The position numbers and the translations under genes are program-made. Shown in pieces: positions 47,186 through 59,070 of a stretch of DNA of 64,000 nucleotides (its first letter is position 1; the number at the start of each line of letters is the position of its first letter). The notes under the pieces are model-generated. The model worked only from the letters and a program-made list of their open reading frames with translations. It ran no database searches and was not told the DNA's origin. This DNA is from Progne subis subis (taxonomy: Eukaryota > Chordata > Aves > Passeriformes > Hirundinidae). The stretch spans positions 62,001 through 126,000 of the forward strand of contig JAKJHU010000141.1 of the NCBI GenBank assembly GCA_022316685.1. The letters run 5' to 3'.

Positions 47186-47591
47186 GAACTTTGGAAGGTG
47201 TCTGTCCCCTCCCCAGCCTACAGCAAGACTGATTCACAAGCCAGATCGTGGGACAGCACGGGTTTGGGAAAAGAAGAGGAGGATAAAGGGCAAATGGAGG
47301 CCTGTCTGTCTCCACACAGAGTCATCTTAAAACTTTTCCTGTCCCGCTTTCCCTACGGAACCACGTGAGCTCACCATTCATTACTATCAGTGCCTTGGCA
47401 GATTTGGATGATTGCCCAATGCTACTGTTGCCAGAAATCCAAAACATCTCAGGGGTGATTCATCTGATGCCTTGACAGCTCTGGAGCTGGGCTGGGGTTG
47501 GGGGGGGAGGCACAAAAACCCAAATACCAGGATGGAGAGATCTCGAATCCTGCTGGAGCCACAAACAGCAAAACTCTATTCCACATGGATT
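47186..47591. other. Single-copy non-coding DNA
   Basis: Nothing recognised. Confidence 0.5.
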
Positions 47592-47970
47592 CAGGCTGAG
47601 AAAGCTGGGGCTGGTCAGCCTGGAAAAGGCTCCAGGGAAACCTCACAGACCCTTCCAGTACCTAAAAGGGCTGCAGGAGAGCTGGGGAGGAACTCTGCAC
47701 CAGGAACTGGACTGACAAGACAAAGAGTAATGGGATTAGACAGAAAGAGGGGAAATTCAGGTTAAATATTAGACAGAACCTCTTCCCTGTGAGGGTGTTG
47801 AGGCCCTGGCACAGGGTGCCCAGAGAAGCTGTGGCTGCCCCTGGATCCCTGAAAGTTTTAAGGATGGGGCTTGGAGCAGCCTGGGACAGCAGAAGGTGTC
47901 CCTGCCCCTGGCAGAGACGGAACAGGATGAGCTTTAGGGTCCCCTCTGACCCAAACCATCCCATGATTTG
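47592..47970 (+). mobile_element. CR1 LINE 3' end
   Basis: Plus-strand CR1, about 380 bp: 'ctggtcagcctggaaaagg', 'ctaaaagggctgcaggagag', 'ggtgttgaggccctggcac', 'aagctgtggctgcccctgg', ending 'accatcccatgatttgac'. Confidence 0.93.
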
Positions 47971-48346
47971 ACCGTGGCAAAGCCCTTCCCCCTTGATGCC
48001 GTTTAAGTCTTGTTTATACAGTGCTCGCTCATCCAAAGAGTTCACAACCTGGAGAACAAGGGAGGCTTTGTACCTCCTTGCTCTGCTATGTTAAAAATTG
48101 ATTTAGCATAATGGCTTCAAAGAGATTTAAATCCAGTTTTTTAAATCAAAGCAGGAACTGTACTGACTCATTCCACGGCAGCAGAAAGGAACCTGCTGAA
48201 TTCTGAAAACGACAGTGGCAGCCCAGAGCCTCTGTAAACATGCACACACACACACACACAGAAAGTGATGAACCAAACAAACCCACAGTTTAATAAGCTG
48301 CTTTGTATTGAATGCATCTGCTCTCCACTTCTCTAAGAAGGGATTT
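47971..48346. other. Single-copy non-coding DNA
   Basis: Apart from the CA microsatellite nothing is recognised. Confidence 0.5.
48242..48260. repeat. (CA)n microsatellite
   Basis: About nine uninterrupted CA units; likely length-polymorphic. Confidence 0.93.
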
Positions 48347-48453
48347 TAGAACCCCAGAATGGTTTGGGTTGGAAGGGACCATAAAGATCGTGTAGTTCCA
48401 ACCCCCCCGCCAAGGACAGGGATACCTTGCACTAGACCAGGTTGTTCCATGCT
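48347..48453 (-). mobile_element. CR1 LINE 3' end, very short
   Basis: Minus-strand CR1 of about 107 bp. The parts 'ggtttgggttggaagggacc' and 'cactagaccaggttgttcc' are close to the canonical avian CR1 3' end; it stops before an ATC-rich stretch. Confidence 0.92.
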
Positions 48454-51400
48454 AAATCATCATCATCTTCATCATTTCCAGATTTTTTCCAGATGGTTTT
48501 CATCTGGAGAAGAGCAGGCAGCATCTGGGTTAGCCACAGCTTCTCAGGCAGCGTCATCCAGCTGTCCTGCTCATTGTGGGGTACTCATGGCTAAACAAAC
48601 ACGAGATCCTTTCTCCTCCAAGCATTTATCATCATTCAGGAGTCAGCTTTGCATTATTCAGTTCTATAAATGGCTTTCAGCATTAAACCTGATTTACAAA
48701 GAAGACAGCCCGTAAACAAACACAAATGGGCGAAATAAGATAAACTGAGATAAAACAAATGCGCTCCGCACATGTTCTAAGAACTCCAACATACAAACTA
48801 CCTCCTTCAAGGAAAACACATTCCCTTTAATATCCTGGATATGCAGAAATAGCTGTAAAGCAAAAAATCCACACATTCAGAATCATTTATAGTAAGTATC
48901 TTTGATGGTGACGGCATCTCTTGAAGCAAACACAGCCACAGCTGACAGAGCCTGATTCCAGGCAGGACAGAGATGTTCTGCTGGCTGCAGACAGCCCAGC
49001 ACTCATTAGATCTTTGAAACAAATTCTGCCTCATTTCTTACAAGCAGTACAGAAATCCTATCACTAATTCACACATAAACAAGCGATCTCAGCTTTAAAG
49101 AGCACCTGAAGCCCTGCGCAGGCACAGAAGGAATTGTGGCTGTTCCAGCTTAAGTACTTACATAGATAAGGTGGGGTTTGGTGGGGTTGTTTAATTTTGT
49201 TTTCTTTCAGAGAGAAGATATTGACATTTTCCCTGGCTTTCTGCTCAATTCAACACTTAACCTTGTTTATGCTACTGATTTCTCACCTAAATCAAGATCT
49301 CTGTGCTACTACACAGACATATTTTGTGTTTATCCTCGGTTCTCCAGCTCTACCAAAGCTATCCTACAAAATCCCCGTGGAAAGATAAGGGCTTGTCCCA
49401 GGGACACATTTAGGGGGATTTGGAGCCACAGAAGCAGGAGGTGTGGAGGAAGCCCTCATGTCATAGACATTATCCCAGCGAACGTTTTAGAGCTGGGAAG
49501 CAATGAGGAGGAGGCAGTCACAAATTTCCCATTGAGAGGAGTGAGATTAAAGAAATGGCAGAGAATGGCACACCTGGGGTTGGTGGGGAGGAATCAGATC
49601 CATGCCCTGACCGAGGGTGCAAAAACAGGCAAAGCCTGGCCAAGCCCAGATCCCAGACAACAACGCTGAGGACGTTTGAGACAAAGTGGGCAAAGCTCTC
49701 CACTCATCCCCTTTTCTTCTGGTGTCACTCCAAGCCCACACCACAACAGGCACCAGGCACTGCTGACTTTGCATCCTCCTAATCCACCCGGAAAAAATCC
49801 CACTTCCCCTGGGATGGGGAGCACATCCCAGCACCACAGCAGCTCTGCTGGCTGGGGGGACAGGGATACCAAACGCAGCCAACTCTGCCTGTGGGCCAGC
49901 ACGTGCCACCAGAGTCATCCTCAGGAGCATGGGAGCTGTCCTGGTGTGGCTCAGATAGGGATTAGGGAAAGGCAAAAGGAAGGAAGAAATTGTTCCTTCT
50001 TCTCCCGCTGACATGCGAACCAAATGCAAACATCCCTTAATTAGCAACACCCTCCAAATCCCTGGCAGCTGCAGGTTTTGATGGGCATTTCATCTAATCC
50101 AGCAATTCTTTGCGTGGAAAACAACCACCTTAGCCCCTCTTGGAAGATTATGGATTTCCATGGATTTCTGTGGGTGCTGAGTTAACTCCTGATGCTTCGA
50201 GCACCAGTCGCAGCGAGACGTTCCCAGGGGGACACACAAACTGCCACAGCTCCAGCCCAACTCCAGAATTCCCTAAAAGGGAGAAATCACACCAGTACAG
50301 CCAGGAAAAAAAAAAAAAAAAACAACAAAACAAACACATCCTTTTTTTTCCCCTTTGAAAAACTGGGAGGAATATTTTGGAAATGCATCCATCTGTCACC
50401 ATCATCACCATCATCAAGAACCTTCAGTGCACAGCAGCCGCTCTCACCTGGGCAAGGTTTTTGTCCCTTTTGTTGCTTTTATCTCACATGAAGTGAGAAG
50501 GAAAATGGTGAGCTCCTGTTTCAAGCAGAAAAGGCTCCTTCTCAGCTTCCATGCCCATGGGAAGGCTCCGTCCTGGGAGCTGCCACAGACCCAGGACAGC
50601 TGGAGATCCTGGCCCACCGCTCCTCAGGGATGGGGACCCAGGAAAAGGCGGCCTGGAGCAAGGAATTAATGCAAATGAGGAAAATGAATATTTAAATAAA
50701 ACATTTATTAAGGACAGATTAACTCTGTCAATCACTCCTCACTTTTGTTTTGCTGCGTGTGCTTTCGGAGCGGCTGCACAAAACCCGGGTTCAGTTTTTC
50801 CAGGGTATATTTTAGCTCTGTATTTAGAAGTGCAGCATCCTCCAAGATTTTTTTTCCTTTTTTTTTTTTTTTTTTAATATTAAAAATGAAGTGCATTTCC
50901 TTGTGCAAAGGAGTACAAATTGCTACTTAAACTTTCTTCTATTGTCTATTTGCCTGCAATTTCCACCTCATTTACAGCCTTTTTGTGTCTGCCCTTTTGT
51001 TTAGTTTTTACCTTTGACGTTCTCTTAATTTCTCTTCAGAGATACCTGACACCTTTACATTAAACTCACAATACCCATAATTCGGGAGGTTTTGGAGAAA
51101 GGCTGCTCAGCTGCAGCAGCAGCTCCCAGCCAGGCTGAGAACCCCGGTGTCTGCCAGGAGGTTTGGAAAACCATTCCCAAAAGGAATTTTCATTTCTCGT
51201 CCCCAAAGTTTGTATGGAGAGGAAGCACTAGCATACTGTGGTGGGCTGACCTTGGCTGGGCCCCAGGTGAGCACTCGTCCCTGCTGGATATGGGAGAGAA
51301 AATAGAAGATTTGTGGGTTGAGGTAAGGACTGGGAGAGATCACTCAGCAATTACTGTCATGGCCAAAACTTGAGGAAATACATTTCCTTTATTACCAACT

Positions 51401-52763
51401 GAGTCAGAAATAACAACTGCATCCAAAAAGCACCTTCCTCCCACTCCTCCTTCTTCCCAGACCTGATTTCTCCAGCTCCTCACTCCTGGCAGCACGGGGG
51501 GACTGGGAATGGGGGCTGTGGTCATTCCCAGGGATCCTGCAGCCGGCCCAGGGGGCCAGCACAGGGCACCACGAACCAAAACTGCCCAAGCAACAAGGCA
51601 AAGACATCCCCTCACCTCCACAACTCCCCCCTCCTCCTCCTCCTCCTCCTCCCAGTTGTTTCTCACACCGACTGTGGTGCCACTACACGTGTCCAGGGCT
51701 GCCAGACCCCCGCTGATATTTGGGAAGCAGGAGCTCTGCAACCATCCAAGGGTCTCAATCTCCTTCAGAACTGTCACAGATGGGAAGATCCAACCCATCA
51801 CCCACGCTGGGTGGACCCACTGGGGTGGGGACGCAATCCCACCTCAGGAACAATCCCACCAGCAGAGACCCCCACTCACCTTCCCCATCTCAGTTAAATC
51901 CCATCCCCACCAGTGACTTAAATCCCACTGCCTCCTGCAGCCCCAGCCTCCCCTCCACCGCAGCAGGGGAGGGACAGGACCCACCCGAGCTGGCCCCTGC
52001 CCAGGAGCAGCTTTTGCTTCCCAGCCACCCCTTCCCAAGGCTTCTCTGGGTCTGCAGGGGAAGCACAGCACCCATCTGCAGCTCCCTGCCCCCTCCCAGG
52101 CCCCCCAAACTGAACCCAGCCAAAGCATTTTTTTTGCTTCATCTTGGTCCTTTTCAATCTTGATTTCTTTTCAGCGAGTGTTCCAGTGCAGCACCGCTGA
52201 TAACAATGGGGTTATAATATATTGCTGTTAGAAGAAATAATGAGAATCTCCTCCACCTCAGCATCTCCCGGAGCCCGCCAGGGCTGGAGTGGCTCTTCAG
52301 AGCACACCAGGGACAGGGCACACTCAGAATGGTTATTTTGAAAAGCACCGAGCCCATCACCCCAGCCCTCAGCAGACCAGTCATGCCCCTTCTGCTAATG
52401 CTTCCATTTTGTTTGCAGAATGAAGTGAAACCGGTTTGCCCCTAAATGTTTGCTCCCTGTCTCTCCAAGCACTCCCGTGCTCTTGTTTCCTCCCCTCCTG
52501 AACTACAAACCAGGCCAGATGTTTGGTTTTGCTCCCCGGGCAGCACAATCTGCATATTTCCCTTTAATAAAGGAGAGGGGAAAGCAAAAAGGAAAAAAAC
52601 AACCCAACATAAAAACCCCAAAACTCAAACCCAAGGACAGTCGGGAACCGGCAATCTCCATCAAGCATGCTGGCATGACAGTAACATAAAAAAATAAAGG
52701 AAATAAAAAGACTCTTGGGCATAAAAATGTGAATTTCCCAAAATTCTCACTGTCCCGAGGCTT
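48454..52763. other. Single-copy non-coding DNA
   Basis: No gene recognised in 4.3 kb; the frames at 49178-49669 plus and 49547-50050 minus carry no domain. Simple repeats: A-run near 50305-50322, ATC-rich near 50396-50420, T-run 50858-50876 and a (CTC)n tract at about 51627-51651. Confidence 0.55.
51627..51651. repeat. (CTC)n microsatellite
   Basis: About eight CTC/TCC units on the plus strand. Confidence 0.88.
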
Positions 52764-53072
52764 CATAAAATTACAGAATGGTTTGGGTTGGGAGGGACCT
52801 TAAAAATCATCTTGAGTCACCCCCTGCCATGGCAGGGACACCTCCCACTGTCCCAGGTCACTCCAACCCCAGTGTCCAACCTAGGCCTTGGGCACTGCCA
52901 GGGATCCAGGGGCAGCCACAGCTGCTCTGGGCACCCTGTGCCAGGGCCTCAACACCCTGCCAGGGAACAATTCCTGATTCCCAATCTCCCATCCAGCCCT
53001 GCCCTCTGGCAGTGGGAGCCATTCCCTGTGTGCTGTCCCTCCATGCCTTGCCCCCAGTCCCTCTCCAGCTCT
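52764..53072 (-). mobile_element. CR1 LINE 3' end
   Basis: Minus-strand CR1, about 310 bp, close in sequence to 5411-5870 ('gtttgggttgggagggacct', 'ctgccatggcagggacacct'); broken off at 'gtccctctccagctcttcc', just before a CpG cluster. Confidence 0.93.
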
Positions 53073-53084
53073 TCCTGCCCGTTC

Positions 53085-53370
53085 CCAACACCCACAGGAG
53101 CGAGGATGAAGCCCTGGGAGCTGCCAGCAGCGCGTTTTCCCCTCCTGCAAACACCACCCACCAGCGGCACGGCGGAGCGCCGGGTCGGAAACTCGGCGCG
53201 CGCTGAGATTTGATTTTCATCTACTTTGTTAAATTTCTGCTAATTGCTTTTAACGTACTTCCTCCTAAGCGCCTTTATAGCTTAATTCCTCCTGGGCATT
53301 CGCTCCCGGGTTTCAGTAAGTGCAGCAGGAAGATGAAATCTAACCACGCGCCGCTGATGTAATCGCTCAT
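53085..53370. promoter_or_regulatory. CpG cluster
   Basis: About 21 CpG in some 280 bp, densest at 53160-53205 (gcggagcgccgggtcgg, cggcgcgcgctgag), followed by AT-rich sequence with TTAATTCC and CTAATTGC words. No open frame of interest. Mixed CpG and homeodomain-type content suggests a regulatory element. Confidence 0.4.
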
Positions 53371-53603
53371 GGCCTTTGGAGAAAACAGAGCAGAGGTGGG
53401 TTCTTTTGGGAGGGGTCGGGTTTTTTGGGACCAATGACCACCGTCAGGTTTTGTACATCGATGGAAAGTGAGCAGAAAAAGCTGCAGTCCTGTAAATACC
53501 ACGAGGCTGGGTGTGATGTCATGCAGTCCAGTGTTTTATAATTGATTAGCGCACTGGGAAGTGCAGCAGAAGCAACCTGAAGTGAAAAAAAGTTGGCTCA
53601 AGA
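53371..53603. other. Single-copy non-coding DNA
   Basis: Nothing recognised. Confidence 0.45.
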
Positions 53604-53761
53604 GTTTGCCCAGAGAAGCTGAGGCTGCCCCTGGATCCCTGGAAGCGTCCAAGGCCAGGCTGGACAGGGCTTGGAGCAATCTGGGAGCAGAAGGTATCCC
53701 TCATTCCCAGAACGAGATGAGCTTTAAGGTCTCTCCAAACCCAAACCATTCCAAGATTCCA
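53604..53761 (+). mobile_element. CR1 LINE 3' end, short
   Basis: Plus-strand CR1, about 158 bp, from 'gcccagagaagctgaggctg' to 'aaaccattccaagattcc'. Confidence 0.9.
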
Positions 53762-55499
53762 CGAAGTTTTGATGAGAATTCACCTCTAAGCTCCCTGGTT
53801 TAGACTGAGAGAAGCTGTCACCACAAACCAAGAAACTTCAGCACATCTCCAGTCATCAGCAAGCTGCAGCCAGCAGGAATTAATGCATTAATGCTCCTTT
53901 ACTCCCCAACAACAAGGCTGTAAGATCCATAACTCTCAAACAATATTATGCACAGCACATACTTTTCATCATTACGCATTAATAGATTTGGGAGTGAAAG
54001 TTGGAGGGGTGGTGTTACATGTCAAAATTAATTATAATGCCAATAAGCTGAAATTCAACAGGGAAGATCAGGTTGACTAAATTATTGTGTTGAGTTATCA
54101 GCCCTGTAAAAATCAACCGCAAGAGGCTGTAGCCTTTGGCTGCAAATCCAAATGTAGATTGAAAAATAATGGGAAGTAAAAAAAAAAAAAAAAAAATTCC
54201 CCAAAAAAACACAACAAAAAAACATTCCCAGCCCAAACCATTGCAGAGGATTTGAAGTGACTGAGAGCAGTTCCAAGTCAGGCTGAATTTATCCAGGGTA
54301 TAATTTTGCATTGCAGCTGCCGTAGAGTTCAATTGGCTCTTAACTTTTCATCACAGGGTTACTAAAATTTGGGACCAGCGGCGCACAGATGGTGTCAGCT
54401 CAGGTAAATCAGGCTGTTTGCTTCCTTGGCACTGGAAAGGAAAGTCCAGCTCTACTCCTGTCAGACTTCCCCAGCGTCACCACCAGCGTCCCTAAGGACA
54501 ATCAAAGGGAGACCATAAATTTCCCCCACGCTGAAAAGAGTTGGCAACTTCAGAAGAACACCATGATCAACAGAATACTGTTGAAATAAAACTAAACAAA
54601 AATAAAACAACCAAACCCTACAAGCAGAGACCCTCCCCAAGCCCACAGCATTTAAGCATCCGCTGCATTCCTAAGAGCTGAGTACTAAGAAAAATCTTAT
54701 TTTGTACAAGGATGGGAACAAGCAAGTACCACATGGACATTTAATTCCTACAGAGCCAATTAAATGGGAACAATGAAATACAGTCTGAGTTAATGCTGGA
54801 CAAAAGGATTAAGGAATGAGGGAGGACTTATTTATAAACATCCATATGAAAACCTGGTTAAGAAGAAGTAGGGGAATTAATAAAAGATAAAAAGGAATGA
54901 TTCCAATATGGCTAAGAAGGGGAATTCCTTTATTAAATTTGTCTTCAAAAGTAAATTAAGGAAAGATGCCTGTGCTATCAGAGTGATGGTGAGTTTACAA
55001 AAATAGCTGCCGCTGAAGGAGGGAAAAAGGGAGTATCTGGAAAATGCAGACATGTGCCAAATCACTCAATCTGTGCAATTAACCAAGGAAATCAAGTGTT
55101 GTTATTTGCAAATAATTATTTTTTAAAAGGGAAATCTAACAAATCCCTTCAAAACATAAGGCTATAATACCTAACTCTGGAAATTACTTAAATGGATGGA
55201 TGCTATTAAGTTCTATTCCTAGCAAAAGAAAGGGGGGAACATTTAAAAAAAAAAAAAAAAAGTATCTGTTGCAGAGATCAGCTCAGCAAGCTGCAAGTAG
55301 AGTCTTGCAGAGAACACCTCGTCAGGCACAGTCACTCAGCACAAACTATTTATTTAAGGAAAAGAAGAATGGAAATGCCACGTGGATTACAGGAGCATTT
55401 ACCAGAGTCAATCCTAAAATGAAAAGCAGAAATCCTGCAAAAATCTGAGCAGCCTCAATTCTCTCAACTTTAGAGGGGATTAGGATTTCGCACCTGCAA
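53762..55499. other. AT-rich non-coding DNA
   Basis: No gene recognised. A-runs at about 54179-54196 and 55243-55261. A TAAT/ATTAT-rich patch at about 53880-54130 has enhancer-like texture. Confidence 0.5.
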
Positions 55500-56260
55500 G
55501 GCCAACTGGAAACAAAGAAGTTGGAGAAAACAGCCAAGGAATCACATGGATCTGTGTTAGATTTAATTTTAACAGCTTTGTTAATGATGTGGCAGAGGAA
55601 AGAACACAGCTTCTTGAGTTTCACCTACTGTACTGCAGGATTCGACAGGAAAAATAAAATACAAACAAAGGAAGCCTTGCTTTCACTGCCTGGGACATCC
55701 CGAATTTGGGAAGGTGCCTCACTTCACTCAGCACCACCTCGTGAACAGCACTCAAGAATTTCCCCTGCCCTCTCGAGGAGACCCTCCCAAAACGGCCAGA
55801 TCTGAAGGAAGATGTCAAAATCGCACAAAGATTTTTCCTTTTGAAGAAAACCAGAACCGAAACTGAGGTGGCATCACCCAACCACAGCCACGCTCCAAGG
55901 AGGAGCTGTTGGGGATGCATCCAGCCAGAGAGGGACCTGGGAAGGCAGAGGCCAAGCAGCTGGAGATGAAATTGCAGGAGGATGTGGCAGCTAAAAGGAC
56001 AGTTTGGTTTCAGAGGCAGAACACACACGTCTCACATAGCAGGATGTTCCAGTCTCCTCTCTCCACAGATGTAATTAATCCATAAATGGAATAATGTATT
56101 CACTTCTGGACACCTCATTACCAGAGGAAGACATTGACAAATCGAACAGAGTACAAAGAAAACAACGAAAAATGTTTAAAGGTTTGAAGGGAAAAATTTC
56201 TCTGGGAAGATCAAAAGATTTGAATGCGTCCGGCTCTAAGCAAGAGCACAGCTTAGTTGG
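55500..56260 (+). mobile_element. Ancient CR1-like LINE sequence
   Basis: Faint plus-strand similarity to more 5' parts of CR1. 'acagctttgttaatgatgtg' near 55570 matches the region coding the end of the reverse transcriptase, and 'cttctggacacctcattacc' plus 'gacattgacaaatcgaac' near 56102-56145 match the segment upstream of the usual tail. The copy is much older than the others, and its limits and continuity are uncertain. Confidence 0.4.
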
Positions 56261-58281
56261 ACGAGATGTGCATCAATATGTGCTTGAAAGGTGTAAACAT
56301 CAAGCAGAAAAGCCAGCATGGAGGAGTTTTTGGCAGGAAAAAATGGAATTAAATTAATAAAAAAAGAAAACTTAAGATGAAAATCTTGTTGCCCTATTAG
56401 GATGCACAGTTAGTCTCGAGGGATTGCGGTAAACATTTGCAAGGGAACCAGACAGGACAAACCCTCAATAAGTGTCCAGCAGCCAGGAGAGGCTTGGAAC
56501 TTCCACGGTGATCTCTGACATCTCTTCCCCCTCTTATCTTAGATACTGATATAATCTAGCTGTGTGCCTTATCTCAAGATCTGGACCAATTTAATGAATC
56601 AAAGTAACACCAGATATGCACAGCTCCCCCACCCCAGATCACACTGAAAGACCCAATCCAGTCATCTCTTGTTCTCCCCAAAACTGCAGCAGGTCTCTAA
56701 TGGTAACAAAAACTGCAAAGACAGACAAAATGAGGGGGGAGAAAAAGTGTTAGACCTGCTTTAAATAATCCAAAGAGCTCTTCCAACCCCTCCTGCCAGG
56801 GCCACAAACCTTTCCCAAGCACACACTGCCTCCAAGTCCATCAGACTTTGCCCAAGGAGATCCTGCCAGGTCAGATTAAGCCTTTGTGTGAGGACATGTT
56901 CAACAGTGACACATTCCTCCTCCTCTGCTCACCTCAGAGTGTACCAACTAACTGAAATCAACCTTCTATTGAAAGGAGATAATTAAAAAACCACATTAGG
57001 CCAGACGCAAGCCTACAGCACTGTCTAATGACTCCTGTCATCAGACTGACGCTTGGTAGCTGTGCCCCATCCAACAAGTTGCTAGCTGAAGGACTAAACC
57101 ACGGGATTTTCTACAAAAAGAGCCTTCCAGAGCAGGAAGTAGGGAAAAACCAAAAGCAAGCCAGCCAATTTGATAGGAAGCCCCACACCAAAAATCCCGG
57201 CGTCAATCCTGCCCTCTCTGCTCCAGCAGCAAGTCTCACCCAGGCAATACCTTTCCAGTGGCACATGGAGCTGCCAGGCCGTCCTTGGTATTTGCTTCTG
57301 CACTCAAGAGCACTGAGCACATGGGATTTATTTCCCTTTCCTAAGGGATGGCAGAGAGCAGCTCCTCATCCGACCCGAGAACCAGAGCCTGGGGCTGAGC
57401 CGAGCCACAGAGACACACGGAGCCATAAAACACCTCAGGATTCCCAGTCCCTTTTTTTTTTTTTTCCCCTTCCTTTTTTCTTAACTTTAACAGAAGGTTA
57501 AACTTTAAAAGAAAGAAAACCTGCAAGCCAGGTCATGTAAAGGCTCTCTCCTGGCACCCACACGGGTGTTTATGGGTCACTGATGTGCCTCAGCCTGGGC
57601 TGCTGCACACCCCGTGTCCAGGGTCTCTCTTTTTCTCCCAATATTCTGAAGGAGAACAAGAGGAACCTCTGCAGAGGTTGGCAGCCTGTGTTGTCCAGGC
57701 ACTGCCTCATTACCATGACAAAGGGAGCTTTGAACGTCCTTCAGCAAATGCGATGGTTCCCATCTCGCTTCCCACTGAAAGCCTGGCACCGAGCGTCCCC
57801 AGCTCCTGATATCCTGTTTATTCCAGCAGAGGAACAGCAGCAAATACATTTTAGGGCCTTTTTATTATTTACTGCAGTTTTTATTGGAATTGTCTGTATC
57901 TAAAGGATTCCTCCCAGTCTCACAGCACTGCCACAGTCCTGTGCTCGCTGTCTGCAGCCCCTGTGGTAGCTCCCAATAAAGTAATGAACTTCTTGATCAA
58001 TTCTTCCCTCCCCAAAACACTACAAGGAGGGCTGGCAGGCTTTTACCGCATGAAAATGTCAATGTTTGTTACTTGCTGAGGCAGGATTTACAGCCACCCC
58101 GAGCCAGGCAGCTTGTTTCACACCTCCCTGTGTCAGGGGAACAGCGTTCCCCTCTGGAAGGCGCGTCCCATTCGCTGCAATAACACAGACACAGATCTGT
58201 CAGTCACCAGGGGTGCGACTCTGGCAGAGCTTTCCAGAGGGGAAGCATTTAGATCCTGACACAGAACGGCCAGCTGAACAG
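56261..58281. other. Single-copy non-coding DNA
   Basis: No gene recognised. T-run at about 57451-57466. Confidence 0.55.
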
Positions 58282-58286
58282 CCCAG
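58282..58286. repeat. Left target-site duplication of the 779-bp LTR
   Basis: Pentamer cccag, repeated exactly at 59066-59070. Confidence 0.88.
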
Positions 58287-59065
58287 TGTCCTAGGTTACA
58301 GTGTAAGATGTGCCCAAAGTCTGTATTCTATCACCATCTCCATGAGCTGTGGAAGCCAGGTTGGGCAGTGTTTCCCCTGCCCCCTGCTTTCAGACTATCT
58401 TCTGTTAATGGCCCATCAATGCCCTGCTGCATGGCTCATAGATAACTCCCTCCAGGAGCTATCTCTGTTCCATGGGCAATCAAGGCCCCATTACAAAACT
58501 GATAAAATGATATCAGCCCATTGTGAGATGCTCTGCCCAGGGGGAGGAGCCAGGCATTCCCACCTGGATACAATCTGGGATTTGGGAGCCAAGCATTCCC
58601 ACCTGGATACAATCTGGGATTTGGGAGCCAAGCATTCCCACCTGGATACAATCTGGGATTTGGGAGCCAAGCATTCCCACCTGGATACAATCTGGGAGCT
58701 GGGAGCCAAGCATTCCCACCTGGATACAATCTGGGAGTTGGGAGCCAAGCATTCCCACCTGGATACAATCTGGGATTTGGGAGCCAAGCATTCCCACCTG
58801 GATACAATCTGGGAGTTGGGACAGCACAGGCAGCCTTACCCACTGGATTCCCAGAGGACAAGAGCTGCCCAACCTTTCTGCAGGAACACTGCTTCAACAA
58901 GACCACTTCATTGACTGCTACCACCACCGTTTCAGGCTGTATTCTGTCAGTGATCTTTTGTACCATTGCATGTGTTTTATTTTATCTTTTTTTTTTTCTC
59001 TCCTATTAAATTGGGTTTTTTTCTGACTTGGAGTCTCTCGCTGGTTTTGCCTTCAAGCCAGCACA
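58287..59065 (+). mobile_element. Solo LTR, family 4, carrying a minisatellite
   Basis: A 779-bp LTR starting TGTCCTAGGTTACAG and ending AAGCCAGCACA, with a perfect 5-bp duplication cccag, as expected for ERVL-type (class III) elements. The start matches a songbird LTR I know from memory. A poly(A) signal ATTAAA lies near 59009, followed by the 3' part 'ggagtctctcgctggtttt'. Its middle contains seven tandem copies of a 39-bp unit that the related LTR at 46458 holds only once. No internal viral sequence remains. The open frames on both strands (for example 58066-58914 plus) are artefacts of the 39-bp period being a multiple of three. Confidence 0.88.
58549..58821. repeat. 39-bp minisatellite, seven copies
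   Basis: Seven exact-length units start at 58549, 58588, 58627, 58666, 58705, 58744 and 58783. Each reads gccaagcattcccacctgga followed by tacaatctgg and a variable end (gatttggga, gagctggga or gagttggga). By end type the order is a-a-a-b-c-a-c; the first unit also has a G at position 5. High similarity means recent expansion inside the LTR. Confidence 0.96.
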
Positions 59066-59070
59066 CCCAG
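59066..59070. repeat. Right target-site duplication of the 779-bp LTR
   Basis: Exact second copy of cccag. Confidence 0.88.

Noticed and set aside
58549..58821. CRISPR-like array of direct repeats
   Set aside because: Units are directly adjacent with no unique spacers, and the host is a bird; it is a minisatellite.
58066..58914. Open frame of 282 codons with a 13-residue repeat, and matching frames on both strands
   Set aside because: The repeat arises because the minisatellite unit is 39 bp, a multiple of three. The frame also runs from single-copy flank into a solo LTR, so it is not a gene.
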